Shown: one piece after another, positions 28,196 to 36,548 of the stretch | Layout of the letters: each line of letters opens with the position of its first letter | Numbering within the stretch: position 1 is the first letter of the stretch | Assembly (NCBI GenBank): GCA_024397995.1 | Contig: CP073746.1 | Coordinates: 1,922,001-1,986,000, forward strand | Direction: 5' to 3' | Source: a bacterium SCSIO 12827 | Lineage (GTDB): Bacteria > Pseudomonadota > Alphaproteobacteria > Rhodospirillales > Casp-alpha2 | DNA: 64,000 nt | Translations under genes and position numbers: made by a program | The notes under the pieces: model-generated | Told to the model about the DNA's origin: nothing | Seen by the model: the letters and a program-made list of their open reading frames with translations, nothing else | The model's database searches: none

Positions 28196-29455
28196 TTACA
28201 GCTTTTTGGCCGCAAACGCGATGGCCTCAACGGTCTTGGCAATATCCTCGTCCGTCAACGCAAGGGACGGGTAGAACTTACTCGGGGATTTGAAGATTCC
28301 TTGTTCGCGCAGCAATGCGTTGAAGCGCGCAAGCTTGCCCGCATCGCCTTTCATCACATCGCGGTAATTTCTCACCGGGCCGTCGGCGAACACGATATCG
28401 AACAACACCGGCACACCCGCCACGTGATGGGCATGGCCCGCCCGCCCGAGGTGTTCGTTAATGGCGTCGATAATGGTCTGGCCAGCCTGGCGCAGCCGTT
28501 CATACTGCCCCGGTCGGCGCAGGATTTCCATGGTCTTTAGACCGGCGACGGAGGCCACTGGATTGCCGCTCAACGTACCGATCTGCATGAGGGACTTATC
28601 TTTGCCGACCTTGGCCGCGTCGAAATGGGCCATGATGTCGGCCTTTCCCGCGATGACGGACAATGGAAAGCCGCCACCGATGATCTTGCCCAGCGTGCAG
28701 ACATCGGGTGTTACGCCATAAACCTCCTGCGCGCCGCCATAGGCGAACCGAAAGCCGGTAACGACTTCGTCGAAGATCAGGACCGCGCCATGCTTCGTGC
28801 ATTCCTCGCGCAACACTTCCAGGAAACCGGGAACGGGCGGGATGATCCGCTGCATGGGCTCGACAATGACTGCGGCGATCTCATCGCCGCGCTCCGCCAT
28901 CAGGGAGCGGAAGAACGCGATGTCGTTGTAGGGGGCGATCAGCATCTCGTCGCGCACGGAATCCGGAATGCCGGCGGAGTCGGGAACGGCAATCGGGAAA
29001 TTCATCATCTTGATCGGCGACAGGCTCATCTGACCTTCCGACGACATGCCGTGATAGCCGCCTTCGAACTTGAGGATCTTGTCCCGGCCCGTATAAGCAC
29101 GCGCCAACCGCATGGCGTACATATCGGCCTCGGTGCCCGTGCTGGCGAACCGGACTTGGTCGGCACAGGCCACCGCCTTGCTGATCTCTTCCGCCAGTTC
29201 GATGCCGCGGGCGTTATTGGTGAAGAACGTGAAGCCCTTGGCCACCTGTTCCTGAACCGCCTCCAAGACCTCCGGATGGCAATGACCCAAGATCATGGGG
29301 CCGGATCCGATGAGATAATCGACATATTCGGTGCCGTCCTCGTCCCAAATGCGCGATCCTTTGCCCTCGCGAATGATCACATTGGCGTCGAAGTTGCCGA
29401 AGGAAGCCGCGGGTAGAACGCTGCTTGCCCGAGATACGATTTCTTGCTGGGACAT
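28196..29455 (-). CDS. Class III aminotransferase (glutamate-1-semialdehyde-aminomutase-like)
   Basis: A 419-residue PLP enzyme starting at the ATG at 29455 (MSQQEIVSRASSV); the open frame upstream belongs to the intergenic and divergent region. The PLP-binding features are readable: GTEADMYAMRLARAYTGRDKILKFEGGYHG, FDEVVTGFR (Asp contacting the cofactor), and TLGKIIGGGFPLSVIAGK carrying the Schiff-base Lys. It looks more like a catabolic omega-type transaminase than the haem enzyme, since it lies with a formamidase-like gene and is divergent from an RpiR regulator. The substrate is unknown. Confidence 0.9.
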   Translation of the reverse strand: MSQQEIVSRASSVLPAASFGNFDANVIIREGKGSRIWDEDGTEYVDYLIGSGPMILGHCHPEVLEAVQEQVAKGFTFFTNNARGIELAEEISKAVACADQVRFASTGTEADMYAMRLARAYTGRDKILKFEGGYHGMSSEGQMSLSPIKMMNFPIAVPDSAGIPDSVRDEMLIAPYNDIAFFRSLMAERGDEIAAVIVEPMQRIIPPVPGFLEVLREECTKHGAVLIFDEVVTGFRFAYGGAQEVYGVTPDVCTLGKIIGGGFPLSVIAGKADIMAHFDAAKVGKDKSLMQIGTLSGNPVASVAGLKTMEILRRPGQYERLRQAGQTIIDAINEHLGRAGHAHHVAGVPVLFDIVFADGPVRNYRDVMKGDAGKLARFNALLREQGIFKSPSKFYPSLALTDEDIAKTVEAIAFAAKKL

Positions 29456-29492
29456 GATGATGTTTCCTGGGTGGGGTGGTGGATGCTTTGGC

Positions 29493-29526
29493 TTGACAGC
29501 TAATGGTACAACTGTATCAATGTCAA
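29493..29526. promoter_or_regulatory. Divergent promoter/operator region with TTGACA...TGTCAA
   Basis: TTGACA (29493-29498) is followed after 16 bases by TATCAA (29515-29520). The same TTGACA also forms an inverted repeat with TGTCAA at 29521-29526. This lies between the aminotransferase and the RpiR gene and is a plausible site of autoregulation. Confidence 0.4.
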
Positions 29527-30434
29527 CAATGAATAAAACGAATGTACAATATCTGGATACGTCCTCGCCGCGCGCAGTCCTCGATGCCGTCGCCGACATC
29601 CTGCCGACCCTGCCGGGCGAAGTCCGCAAGGCCGCTGCCTATGTGTTGGAAAACCCCAACGAGATCGGAATTTGTTCAATCCGCGAAATGGCGGTGGCCG
29701 CGGGGGTAAAACCAAACACCTTCGTCCGTATGGCCCGGTCCGCCGGGTTCGGTGGGTATGACGACTTTCGCACGGTTTTTCGCGAGGAACTGCGCCACCG
29801 ACAGGCCGACTTTCCCGACCGGGCGCGCTGGCTGCAATCCTTGCCGCAAAAGGGAGAGCTCTCAGGCCTTTACGCGGACATGGCCGCCAGTTCCCTGGCC
29901 AATATCGAGCAGATGTTTTCTTCCTGCGATGCGGCGAACATGCAATCGGCGGCGCAGGACATCGTGCAGGCCCGAATGACCTATGTTCTGGGTGTGGGAG
30001 TGGGCAGCGCGCTGGCGCGAAATTTCGCCTACCTCGCCAGCATGGCGCTGGACACGGTCCGGGCAATTCCCAGTGACGCCGCCTTGCCGGTCGACGGCCT
30101 GGTTCAGGCGGAGGAGGGCGATCTTCTGATCGCCATGACCATCAAACCATTCCGCCGCGAAGTGATCGAAGCCGTCGACCTCGCCGACCGGATGGGCATG
30201 ACAGTCATGGCGATCTCCGACACGCCCGCGGCTCCCATATTCCAGACTGCCAAACACCGTTTCGTGCTGCCGACGGAAACCCCGCAGTTCTTTTCCTCGA
30301 CCCTGGCCATCCACGCATTTTTTGAGACTCTGATGGCCTTCGTCATCGCGCAGGCGCCGGCGTCCGCGGTCGAGAGCATCGAACGCTTCCATGAACGGCG
30401 GCAGAGCCTCGGCATCTATGTTGATGGCGGGTAG
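29520..30434 (+). CDS. RpiR/MurR-family transcriptional regulator
   Basis: About 304 residues if started at the ATG at 29520; a second ATG at 29529 fits better if the TTGACA/TATCAA promoter is used, because transcription would begin near 29527. The N-terminal RpiR helix-turn-helix (CSIREMAVAAGVKPNTFVRMARSAGFGGYDDFR) is followed by an SIS sugar-binding domain (TYVLGVGVGSALARNFAYLAS; LLIAMTIKPFRREVIEAVDLADRMGMTVMAISD). RpiR regulators usually sense sugar phosphates. It is transcribed away from the aminotransferase operon and probably controls it. Confidence 0.9.
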   Translation: MSTMNKTNVQYLDTSSPRAVLDAVADILPTLPGEVRKAAAYVLENPNEIGICSIREMAVAAGVKPNTFVRMARSAGFGGYDDFRTVFREELRHRQADFPDRARWLQSLPQKGELSGLYADMAASSLANIEQMFSSCDAANMQSAAQDIVQARMTYVLGVGVGSALARNFAYLASMALDTVRAIPSDAALPVDGLVQAEEGDLLIAMTIKPFRREVIEAVDLADRMGMTVMAISDTPAAPIFQTAKHRFVLPTETPQFFSSTLAIHAFFETLMAFVIAQAPASAVESIERFHERRQSLGIYVDGG

Positions 30435-30448
30435 GAGAGGGGCTTGCC

Positions 30449-30835
30449 GTGATCGACCATATCTCCATCGCCGTCTCGGACCTGGCCCGCAGCGCCGCTT
30501 TCTACGAAGCCGTGCTCGAACCGCTCGGCCTGACGCGACTGGTCGACCGACCGCATACGGTCGGTTTCGGCAAGCGCTATCCGGAATTCTGGCTCAATGC
30601 GCGGCCGGGTTTGGTGGCGGCGGGCGCTGACACGGGCATGCACGTGTGCTTGCGCGCACGGACCACGGCGGCGGTCGCGGCGTTCCACGCGGCGGCCCTG
30701 GCGGGCGGCGGCGCGGATGCTGGCGCGCCTGGTATGCGCGACGCCTCCATGGGGTCGTACTTCGCGGCCTTCATCCACGATCTCGACGGCAACAAGATCG
30801 AGGCGGCAAGCTTCCTTCCGGCCGAGACCACGTAA
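30449..30835 (+). CDS. VOC-family (glyoxalase/dioxygenase fold) protein
   Basis: A 128-residue protein with a GTG start, 15 bases behind the RpiR gene. The opening MIDHISIAVSDLARSAAFYEAVLEPLGL and the closing MGSYFAAFIHDLDGNKIEA are the two halves of the VOC metal-binding fold. His4 and a late Glu could supply metal ligands. The reaction cannot be named. A decayed relative lies at 33047-33206, downstream in the same cluster. Confidence 0.9.
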   Translation: MIDHISIAVSDLARSAAFYEAVLEPLGLTRLVDRPHTVGFGKRYPEFWLNARPGLVAAGADTGMHVCLRARTTAAVAAFHAAALAGGGADAGAPGMRDASMGSYFAAFIHDLDGNKIEAASFLPAETT

Positions 30836-30840
30836 GGCCG

Positions 30841-31806
30841 CTATCCCGCGGAAAACCCTCGGGCGGCCAATTGCGCTTCGGTCACCGGGATTTCGATTCC
30901 GTCACTTTGAACGTCTCTAAGTTGTGTTAACGCCGCCGACACCAGCGTACCGGCGGCAGGCGTGGGCGACCGCCCGGCACGGGTGATCAAGGACACCGTG
31001 CGGTGGATGGGCGGTGCCAAACGGATCGCCGGAATGCCTTCCGACGCCATGGCCTGGGCCACCAGCCCCGGCACCGCGGCAATCCCCAGCCCGTCGCGCA
31101 CCATGCGGATCAGCCCCCAAACGGACGACACCTCGTAGGCCAGCCCGCTAACGGCAAGCTGGCCCGCCGCGTGTTCCTTGAGAATACCCCGGATGCCGCT
31201 TTCACCGGACATGCCCACGGCCGGATGGTCGTTGAACACGTCCCAGGTGAGGGGGCCTTTCTCCGCCGCCAACGGATGCGCCGGCGGACAAACAAGGTGG
31301 AAGGCATCGCGCATCACCGGCGTGGCGTCGAAATCGGCATCGGGGAGGGCGATGGTCGTGAAGGCCATGTCCATGTCGCCGGCACGGACGCGCTCGATCG
31401 CCTCCGCCGTCAGGATCTCGATGATCCGCACGCGGATTCCCGGGTATCGATCGGCCATTTCCTTGATCGCCGGGACCAGGACCGAGGTGATCATCGTCGC
31501 CGTCGCACCAACGACGACCAGACCCTGTTGACGGTCCACATGGGCCCGAAGGTCCTCCATGCCGCGCTCCAGGTCCTCGGTGAAGCGGCGGGCGACAATG
31601 GCGAACTGCCGACCGTGGGCCGTCGGTTCGACATGCCGGGTCGTGCGATCGAACAGCCGCAGCCCCAGTTCCAGTTCCAGGTTCTTTACGGAATTGGTCA
31701 GCGCCGATTGCGTCATGTTGAGGACGGCCGCCGCCTTTGTGAAGCTGGCCTGTTCCATGACGGCGAGGAAGGCGCGCAGTTGGCGGAGGGTGATGTTGCT
31801 ATTCAT
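30841..31806 (-). CDS. LysR-family transcriptional regulator
   Basis: A 321-residue protein with the classic N-terminal LysR helix-turn-helix (LRQLRAFLAVMEQASFTKAAAVLNMTQSALTNSVKNLELELGLRLFDR) and a substrate-binding domain of two Rossmann-like lobes (VVVGATATMITSVLVPAIKEM; GDMDMAFTTIALPD). It is convergent with the VOC gene and divergent from the TauD-type dioxygenase, which is its probable target. An inverted repeat lies right before its start codon. Confidence 0.93.
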   Translation of the reverse strand: MNSNITLRQLRAFLAVMEQASFTKAAAVLNMTQSALTNSVKNLELELGLRLFDRTTRHVEPTAHGRQFAIVARRFTEDLERGMEDLRAHVDRQQGLVVVGATATMITSVLVPAIKEMADRYPGIRVRIIEILTAEAIERVRAGDMDMAFTTIALPDADFDATPVMRDAFHLVCPPAHPLAAEKGPLTWDVFNDHPAVGMSGESGIRGILKEHAAGQLAVSGLAYEVSSVWGLIRMVRDGLGIAAVPGLVAQAMASEGIPAIRLAPPIHRTVSLITRAGRSPTPAAGTLVSAALTQLRDVQSDGIEIPVTEAQLAARGFSAG

Positions 31807-31807
31807 A

Positions 31808-31821
31808 TGATAAATATATCA
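31808..31821. promoter_or_regulatory. Inverted repeat upstream of the LysR gene (candidate operator)
   Basis: TGATA-aata-TATCA, immediately upstream of the LysR start in the divergent LysR/dioxygenase intergenic region. Length and AT-rich centre fit a T-N11-A type LysR box. Confidence 0.4.
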
Positions 31822-31899
31822 ATCAATTAAAAAAACAAAATAGACAAATAACTGATCAAACCCGATGGTGTTTCCGCCAACAACTTGCGGGAGTGGACC

Positions 31900-33006
31900 A
31901 TGACGAACCTAGCCCTCAAAGACACCGTCGACACGGCGCCTGACATGACATCGCCTGATCTGACTCCCGGGCCGGTCGGCGGCCCCGGCGCCTGGCGGGG
32001 TCCGGACATGGCGGCATCCGGCGTCTGGATCGAACATCTGACCGAGGGCGAGATCGCCGAAATCGACGCAGCCATTCGCGCCCATCAGGCCAACGACCTC
32101 AGCATGGCGGATATCGGGCCCGAGACCTTCCATCTTCCGACCCTGGGTCCGCGCCTGAAGAAACTGCGCGACGAGGTCGTCAACGGACGCGGTTTCGTGC
32201 TGCTTCGCGGGTTTCCGGTTGATCGTTACAGCGTCACGGAATCGGCCGTCGGCTACCTGGGGCTGGGCTCCTACATCGGCGGCTTCCGGCCCAGCAACGC
32301 CAAGGGGCATCTGCTGGGCCATGTGCGCGACATCGGACGGAACATCAAAGACCCGACCACGCGGTATTACCAGACCAACCGCGGCCTCGAATTCCATACG
32401 GACAGCGTCGATATCGTCGGGTTGCTCTGCCTGAAAACGGCGAAATCCGGCGGCGCCAGCCGTATCGTCAGCTCCGTGACCCTGCACGATGTGATCCGCG
32501 AACGGCGGCCCGACCTGTGGCGGGCCCTGTTCAATGCCTTTCCCACCGACCGCCGCGGGGAAATCCCGCCGGGGATGAAGCCCTGGTTCGACGTGCCCGT
32601 GTTCAACTGGCACGCGGGCCATCTGACGACGATGTACGTGGGGCAGTACATCCGCTCGGCCCAGGAGCTGTTTCCGGAGGCGCGCCGCCTGACGGACCTT
32701 GAGGTCGAGGCCATGGACTACCTGGATACGCTCTGTAACGACCCGGAATTCTATCTGTCCATGGATTTCCTGCCGGGCGACATCCAGCTGCTGCACAATC
32801 ATCAGATCCTGCATTCACGCACGGATTACGAAGATTGGCCCGAACTTGAGAAACGGCGGCACCTGCTGCGCCTCTGGCTGGCGCCCGACATCGGCCGACC
32901 GTTGCCCCCGGTGTTCGAGCCGCGCTACGGCGACCTGACTCCAGGCGACCGGGGAGGGATTTTCACCGAAAGCACCAAGCTGACGTTTTCGCTGTCTCCC
33001 ACATAA
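31900..33006 (+). CDS. TauD/TfdA-family Fe(II)/2-oxoglutarate dioxygenase
   Basis: A 368-residue protein starting at the ATG at 31900 behind GCGGGAG. The iron-binding facial triad is visible as FHTDSVD (His-x-Asp) and the distal His in HNHQILHSR. The 2-oxoglutarate-binding Arg is probably in RRHLLRLWLAP. GRGFVLLRGFPVDRYS is typical of the family start. Such enzymes hydroxylate small acids such as taurine, gamma-butyrobetaine or aryloxyacetates. It is divergent from LysR and close to the aminotransferase operon, suggesting catabolism of a nitrogen- or sulfur-containing compound. Confidence 0.92.
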   Translation: MTNLALKDTVDTAPDMTSPDLTPGPVGGPGAWRGPDMAASGVWIEHLTEGEIAEIDAAIRAHQANDLSMADIGPETFHLPTLGPRLKKLRDEVVNGRGFVLLRGFPVDRYSVTESAVGYLGLGSYIGGFRPSNAKGHLLGHVRDIGRNIKDPTTRYYQTNRGLEFHTDSVDIVGLLCLKTAKSGGASRIVSSVTLHDVIRERRPDLWRALFNAFPTDRRGEIPPGMKPWFDVPVFNWHAGHLTTMYVGQYIRSAQELFPEARRLTDLEVEAMDYLDTLCNDPEFYLSMDFLPGDIQLLHNHQILHSRTDYEDWPELEKRRHLLRLWLAPDIGRPLPPVFEPRYGDLTPGDRGGIFTESTKLTFSLSPT

Positions 33007-33046
33007 CGCGGGGCGCCGCGACCAATTCGGCACGACAGTCCCACTA

Positions 33047-33206
33047 GCAGCGTTCCACGCAGCGGAAATTGAAATCGCAGCGCTGTGACGGCTGCGCGTC
33101 CGGCATCGCGAGCGATGCATTGATGGGGCTGCACTTCGTCGTCCTCATCGGTTATCGCGATGCCAACAAGATCGAGACGACGGCGTTGTTCGAAAGAACG
33201 AGGGAT
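33047..33206 (+). pseudogene. Remnant of a VOC-family gene (C-terminal part)
   Basis: Two pieces in different frames align with the intact VOC protein at 30449. The frame starting at 33047 gives AAFHAA, matching AAFHAA there. A shifted frame then gives GIASDALMGLHFVVLIGYRDANKIETTALFE, matching GMRDASMGSYFAAFIHDLDGNKIEAASFL. There is at least one frameshift, and no start or N-terminal half. The rest of the 324-base gap (33007-33330) shows no gene; its last part is AT-rich. Confidence 0.55.
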
Positions 33207-33330
33207 AACGGGGCACGGTGGCGGGCCAAGCGTCCCCCTTCGCCTATCATCATTTATCGTATAATGTATATTATGGATAATATTGGATATATGTTTTTAT
33301 CCAGATACTTAGATTCACAATTGAAACCGA

Positions 33331-34113
33331 TCATACGTCCGGCACGTCCAATTCCATGCCGTCATAGGCCACCTCCACCCCGTCCGGTACGTAGGCCGTG
33401 AGCGCGTCGTAGTCGATGCGCGGGCTCATATGGGTGATGACCATGCGCTGGGGCTGGATGCGCTCCCGGAGTTCGAGCGCGGCGTCGACATGGAGATGCG
33501 TCGGATGCGGATGCCAGGCAAACACGCCGACGATCCAGGTATGCACCCCCTGTACCGCTGCCACGCCTTGGTCGGTCATGCGCACGAGGTCAGTGGTATA
33601 GGCCAGCGGCCCGAAGCGCAGCCCATGGGTGGTCGAAAAGCCGTGATCCTGTTCGAACGCCAGGCCGTCGATGCCGCCGGCGGTGAACGGCGTGCCGGCT
33701 TCATAGACGTTAGCCGTCAGTGTCGGCTTGTAATAATGCTCCGTACCGGCATGCAGCGGCGCCAGGACATAGGCGAAGCGTTCCTGTACCGACGCCAAGG
33801 TTTCCGCGTCGGTCCATAGCGGAATGGCGGCCCCCATGGCACGGTTGATGCTGCGGATATCGTCAATGCCGTGCAGATGGTCCGCATGACCATGGGTCAG
33901 CACCAGACCATCCAGATGCCGCACACCCGCGCGCAACATCTGTTCCCGGAAATCAGGTGCCGTGTCGATCAACAGCCGTTTACCGGCTTTTTCGATCAGG
34001 ATCGACGGTCGTGTGCGGCGGTTCTTGGGGTTTTTCGGATCGCAATCGCCCCATCCGGCCTCGATCGAGGGAACCCCGCTGGAAGCACCCGAGCCCAGGA
34101 TCGTGACCTTCAT
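33331..34113 (-). CDS. Metallo-beta-lactamase-fold hydrolase (PhnP-like)
   Basis: A 260-residue protein. The family motif LVLTHGHADHLHGIDDIR (His-x-His-x-Asp-His) binds two metals, and YTTDLVRM and VITHMSP provide the later ligands. The first residues MKVTILGSGASSGVPSIEAGWGDCDPKNPKNRR resemble PhnP-type phosphodiesterases. It is encoded nine bases behind tatD, in the tmk-holB-metG-tatD cluster conserved in alphaproteobacteria. The physiological substrate is not known. Confidence 0.92.
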   Translation of the reverse strand: MKVTILGSGASSGVPSIEAGWGDCDPKNPKNRRTRPSILIEKAGKRLLIDTAPDFREQMLRAGVRHLDGLVLTHGHADHLHGIDDIRSINRAMGAAIPLWTDAETLASVQERFAYVLAPLHAGTEHYYKPTLTANVYEAGTPFTAGGIDGLAFEQDHGFSTTHGLRFGPLAYTTDLVRMTDQGVAAVQGVHTWIVGVFAWHPHPTHLHVDAALELRERIQPQRMVITHMSPRIDYDALTAYVPDGVEVAYDGMELDVPDV

Positions 34114-34122
34114 TTCCGGTCC

Positions 34123-34941
34123 CTACCCCTCGCCCCGCACCGCGGCGGCGGCCTTTGTAAACAGGGTGAAGAAGTTGTCGGTCGTGCGCAGGGCAAGATC
34201 CTCCGGGGAAACCCCCTTGAGTTCCGCCACCTTGGCGGCGGTCAGGGCGGTGAACGCCGGCTCGTTGCGCTTGCCGCGCTGGGGCACCGGGGCCAGGAAG
34301 GGTGAGTCCGTTTCAACCAAGAGCCGGTCGAGCGGCACGTCCTTCACCGTGTCGCGCAAAGCATCGGCGGTCTTGAAGGTGACGATCCCGGAAATGGAGA
34401 TGTAGAGCCCCATCTCAACGGCCTTTTCCGCCACTTCGGGCCCCGCCGAAAAGCAGTGGATCAGGCCGGGAAACGGCCCGCCGTCGCGGTATTCCTCGTC
34501 CATCACACGCAGGGTGTCGTCGTCGGCATCGCGGGTATGAACGATCAGCGGCAGGCCAGTCATGCGCGCGGCCCGGATATGGGCGCGGAATTGGGTTTCC
34601 TGGATGTCCCGGGGGCTGCGTTCGTAATAGAAATCCAGGCCCGTCTCGCCGATCCCGACGACCTTGGGATGGGCCGCCAGTTCCGTCAGCTCCTCGGCGC
34701 TGGTCACTTTCTCGGTCGCCGCCTGATGCGGGTGGATGCCGACGGTGCAGAAGATGTTGGGAAACCGTTCGGCCACGGCCTTGACCTGGCCGAACTTGGA
34801 CAAATGGGTCGAGATCGTCACCATATAGGCGACCCCGGCTTCCCCTGCCCGCGCCACCACGGCGTCCAGTTCGTCGCCGAAATCCGGAAAATCCAGATGG
34901 CAGTGGCTGTCGACCAGATAGGGTTGCCGGGCGCCGTCCAT
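34123..34941 (-). CDS. TatD-family metal-dependent hydrolase
   Basis: A 272-residue TIM-barrel protein. The opening YLVDSHCHLDFPDF gives the first metal His-x-His, and GIGETGLDFYYE, PLIVHTRDADDD and LLVETDSPFLAP supply the remaining ligands. TatD proteins are nucleases/deoxyribonucleases with DNA-repair roles. The ATG at 34941 lies two bases after the end of metG, so they are translationally linked. The first 11 residues include a natural start MDGARQP. Confidence 0.93.
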   Translation of the reverse strand: MDGARQPYLVDSHCHLDFPDFGDELDAVVARAGEAGVAYMVTISTHLSKFGQVKAVAERFPNIFCTVGIHPHQAATEKVTSAEELTELAAHPKVVGIGETGLDFYYERSPRDIQETQFRAHIRAARMTGLPLIVHTRDADDDTLRVMDEEYRDGGPFPGLIHCFSAGPEVAEKAVEMGLYISISGIVTFKTADALRDTVKDVPLDRLLVETDSPFLAPVPQRGKRNEPAFTALTAAKVAELKGVSPEDLALRTTDNFFTLFTKAAAAVRGEG

Positions 34942-34943
34942 GA

Positions 34944-36500
34944 TTACGCCGCCCCCTGGGTCTCGTCGTCCTGAAAACGGGGAAACACCCCTTCCGGCTT
35001 GGGCAGGGCCGCGCCGGGCGCGAGCGCCACGCCGGGCGCCAGTTGGTCCAGCGTGCGGGCGTCCGCCGCCACGGCAAGCTGATCCAGCAGCTTGGCCGAG
35101 GTATCAGGCATGAACGGCTGGGTCAGAATCGCCAAACGGCGGATGGTTTCGGCCAGCACGTAGAGCACCGTCGCCATGCGCGCCGGGTCTTCCTTGCGCA
35201 GCTTCCAGGGGGCCTGATGATCGACATAGGCGTTGGCGGCCCGGATCACGGTCCAAATGGCCTCCAGCGCCTCGTGGAACGCCTGTCGGTCCAAGGCCCC
35301 CCGCACCACGTCCAGCAGCGCCGCCGCGGGATCGAGCAAGGCCTTGTCCTCGTCGGTAAAGTCACCCGGCGTCGGCACCGTGCCGCCGCAATTCTTGGTA
35401 ACCATGGACAACACGCGCTGCGCCAGATTGCCGTAATCGTTGGCCAACTCGCCGTTCATGCGGTTGACCATGGCGGAATGGGAAAAATCGCCGTCGTTGC
35501 CGAACGGAACCTCACGCAGCAGGAAATAGCGCACCTGGTCGAGGCCGTATTTTTCAACCAGATCAACGGGATCAATGACGTTTCCGACGGATTTTGAAAT
35601 CTTCTGACCTTCGTTGGTCCACCAGCCGTGGGCGAACACGCGCTTCGGCGGCTCCAGCCCCGCCGCCATCAGGAAGGCCGGCCAGTAAACCGCGTGAAAG
35701 CGCAGGATATCCTTGCCGACCATGTGCAGGTCACAGGGCCAATAGGTGGCGAATTCCCCCTTCTCGTCCGGGAATCCCAGGGCCGAGATGTAGTTGGTCA
35801 GGGCATCGAGCCAGACATAGAAGATATGCTGATCGTCACCCGGCACCGGCACCCCCCAGTTGAAGGTGGTGCGCGACACGGACAGGTCCTGCAGGCCGCC
35901 CTTGACGAAGCTGGTGACCTCGTTGCGCCGGCTCGGCGGGGCGATGAAGTCCGGATTGGCGTCATAGAACGCCAGCAGGCGGTCACCCCAGGCGGACAGG
36001 CGGAAGAAATAACTTGGCTCCTCCACCCATTCGACTTCGGCGCCCGAAGGGGCGACGCGCGTGCCGTCGGGCCGCTTGGTCAGTTCGCCTTCACCGTAGA
36101 ACGCCTCGTCGCGAACGGCGTACCAGCCGGAATAGCTGCCCAGGTAGATTTCCCCGGCGTCGATCATGCGCTGCCAGATCGCTTGGCAGGCCTTGATGTG
36201 GCGGGGTTCCGTCGTGCGGATGAAGTCGTCGTGGCTGAAATTCATGAAATCGGCCAGAGTGCGGAAGTTCTGCGACACCTGATCGGCGAAGGTCTGCGGG
36301 TCGATGCCCTTGGCCTGGGCCGATTTTTCCACCTTCTGGCCGTGTTCGTCCGTACCCGTCAGGAACTTCACATCATAACCGTCCAGGCGCTTGAACCGCG
36401 CCAGCACGTCACAGGCCAGCGTGGTGTACGCATGGCCGATGTGCGGCGCGTCGTTCACGTAATAGATCGGCGTGGTCAGGTAGTAGGGCGTGGCCGGCAT
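34944..36500 (-). CDS. metG: Methionine--tRNA ligase
   Basis: A 518-residue protein starting at the ATG at 36500 (MPATPYYLTTPIYYVNDAPHIGHAYTTL); a GTG six codons earlier is possible, but GGAA precedes this ATG. The class I signature HIGH is in APHIGHAY, and the second signature reads GQKISKSVGNVI (KMSKS variant). There is no C-terminal dimerisation domain, as expected for the short type. It charges tRNA-Met with methionine in the cytoplasm. It is downstream of holB on the same strand. Confidence 0.97.
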   Translation of the reverse strand: MPATPYYLTTPIYYVNDAPHIGHAYTTLACDVLARFKRLDGYDVKFLTGTDEHGQKVEKSAQAKGIDPQTFADQVSQNFRTLADFMNFSHDDFIRTTEPRHIKACQAIWQRMIDAGEIYLGSYSGWYAVRDEAFYGEGELTKRPDGTRVAPSGAEVEWVEEPSYFFRLSAWGDRLLAFYDANPDFIAPPSRRNEVTSFVKGGLQDLSVSRTTFNWGVPVPGDDQHIFYVWLDALTNYISALGFPDEKGEFATYWPCDLHMVGKDILRFHAVYWPAFLMAAGLEPPKRVFAHGWWTNEGQKISKSVGNVIDPVDLVEKYGLDQVRYFLLREVPFGNDGDFSHSAMVNRMNGELANDYGNLAQRVLSMVTKNCGGTVPTPGDFTDEDKALLDPAAALLDVVRGALDRQAFHEALEAIWTVIRAANAYVDHQAPWKLRKEDPARMATVLYVLAETIRRLAILTQPFMPDTSAKLLDQLAVAADARTLDQLAPGVALAPGAALPKPEGVFPRFQDDETQGAA

Positions 36501-36548
36501 TTCGGGTTCCAATGGCACTGGGTCAAATTATGGTGTGTCGCGTCCGCG

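Noticed and set aside
33243-33305. AT-rich stretch read as an insertion-sequence end or origin
   Set aside because: Only imperfect, short palindromes; no target duplication or iteron-like repeats.
33069-33401. Plus-strand frame of 110 residues
   Set aside because: Only its first part matches the VOC family, it lacks the N-terminal half, and it runs into the next gene's antisense; treated as a pseudogene.
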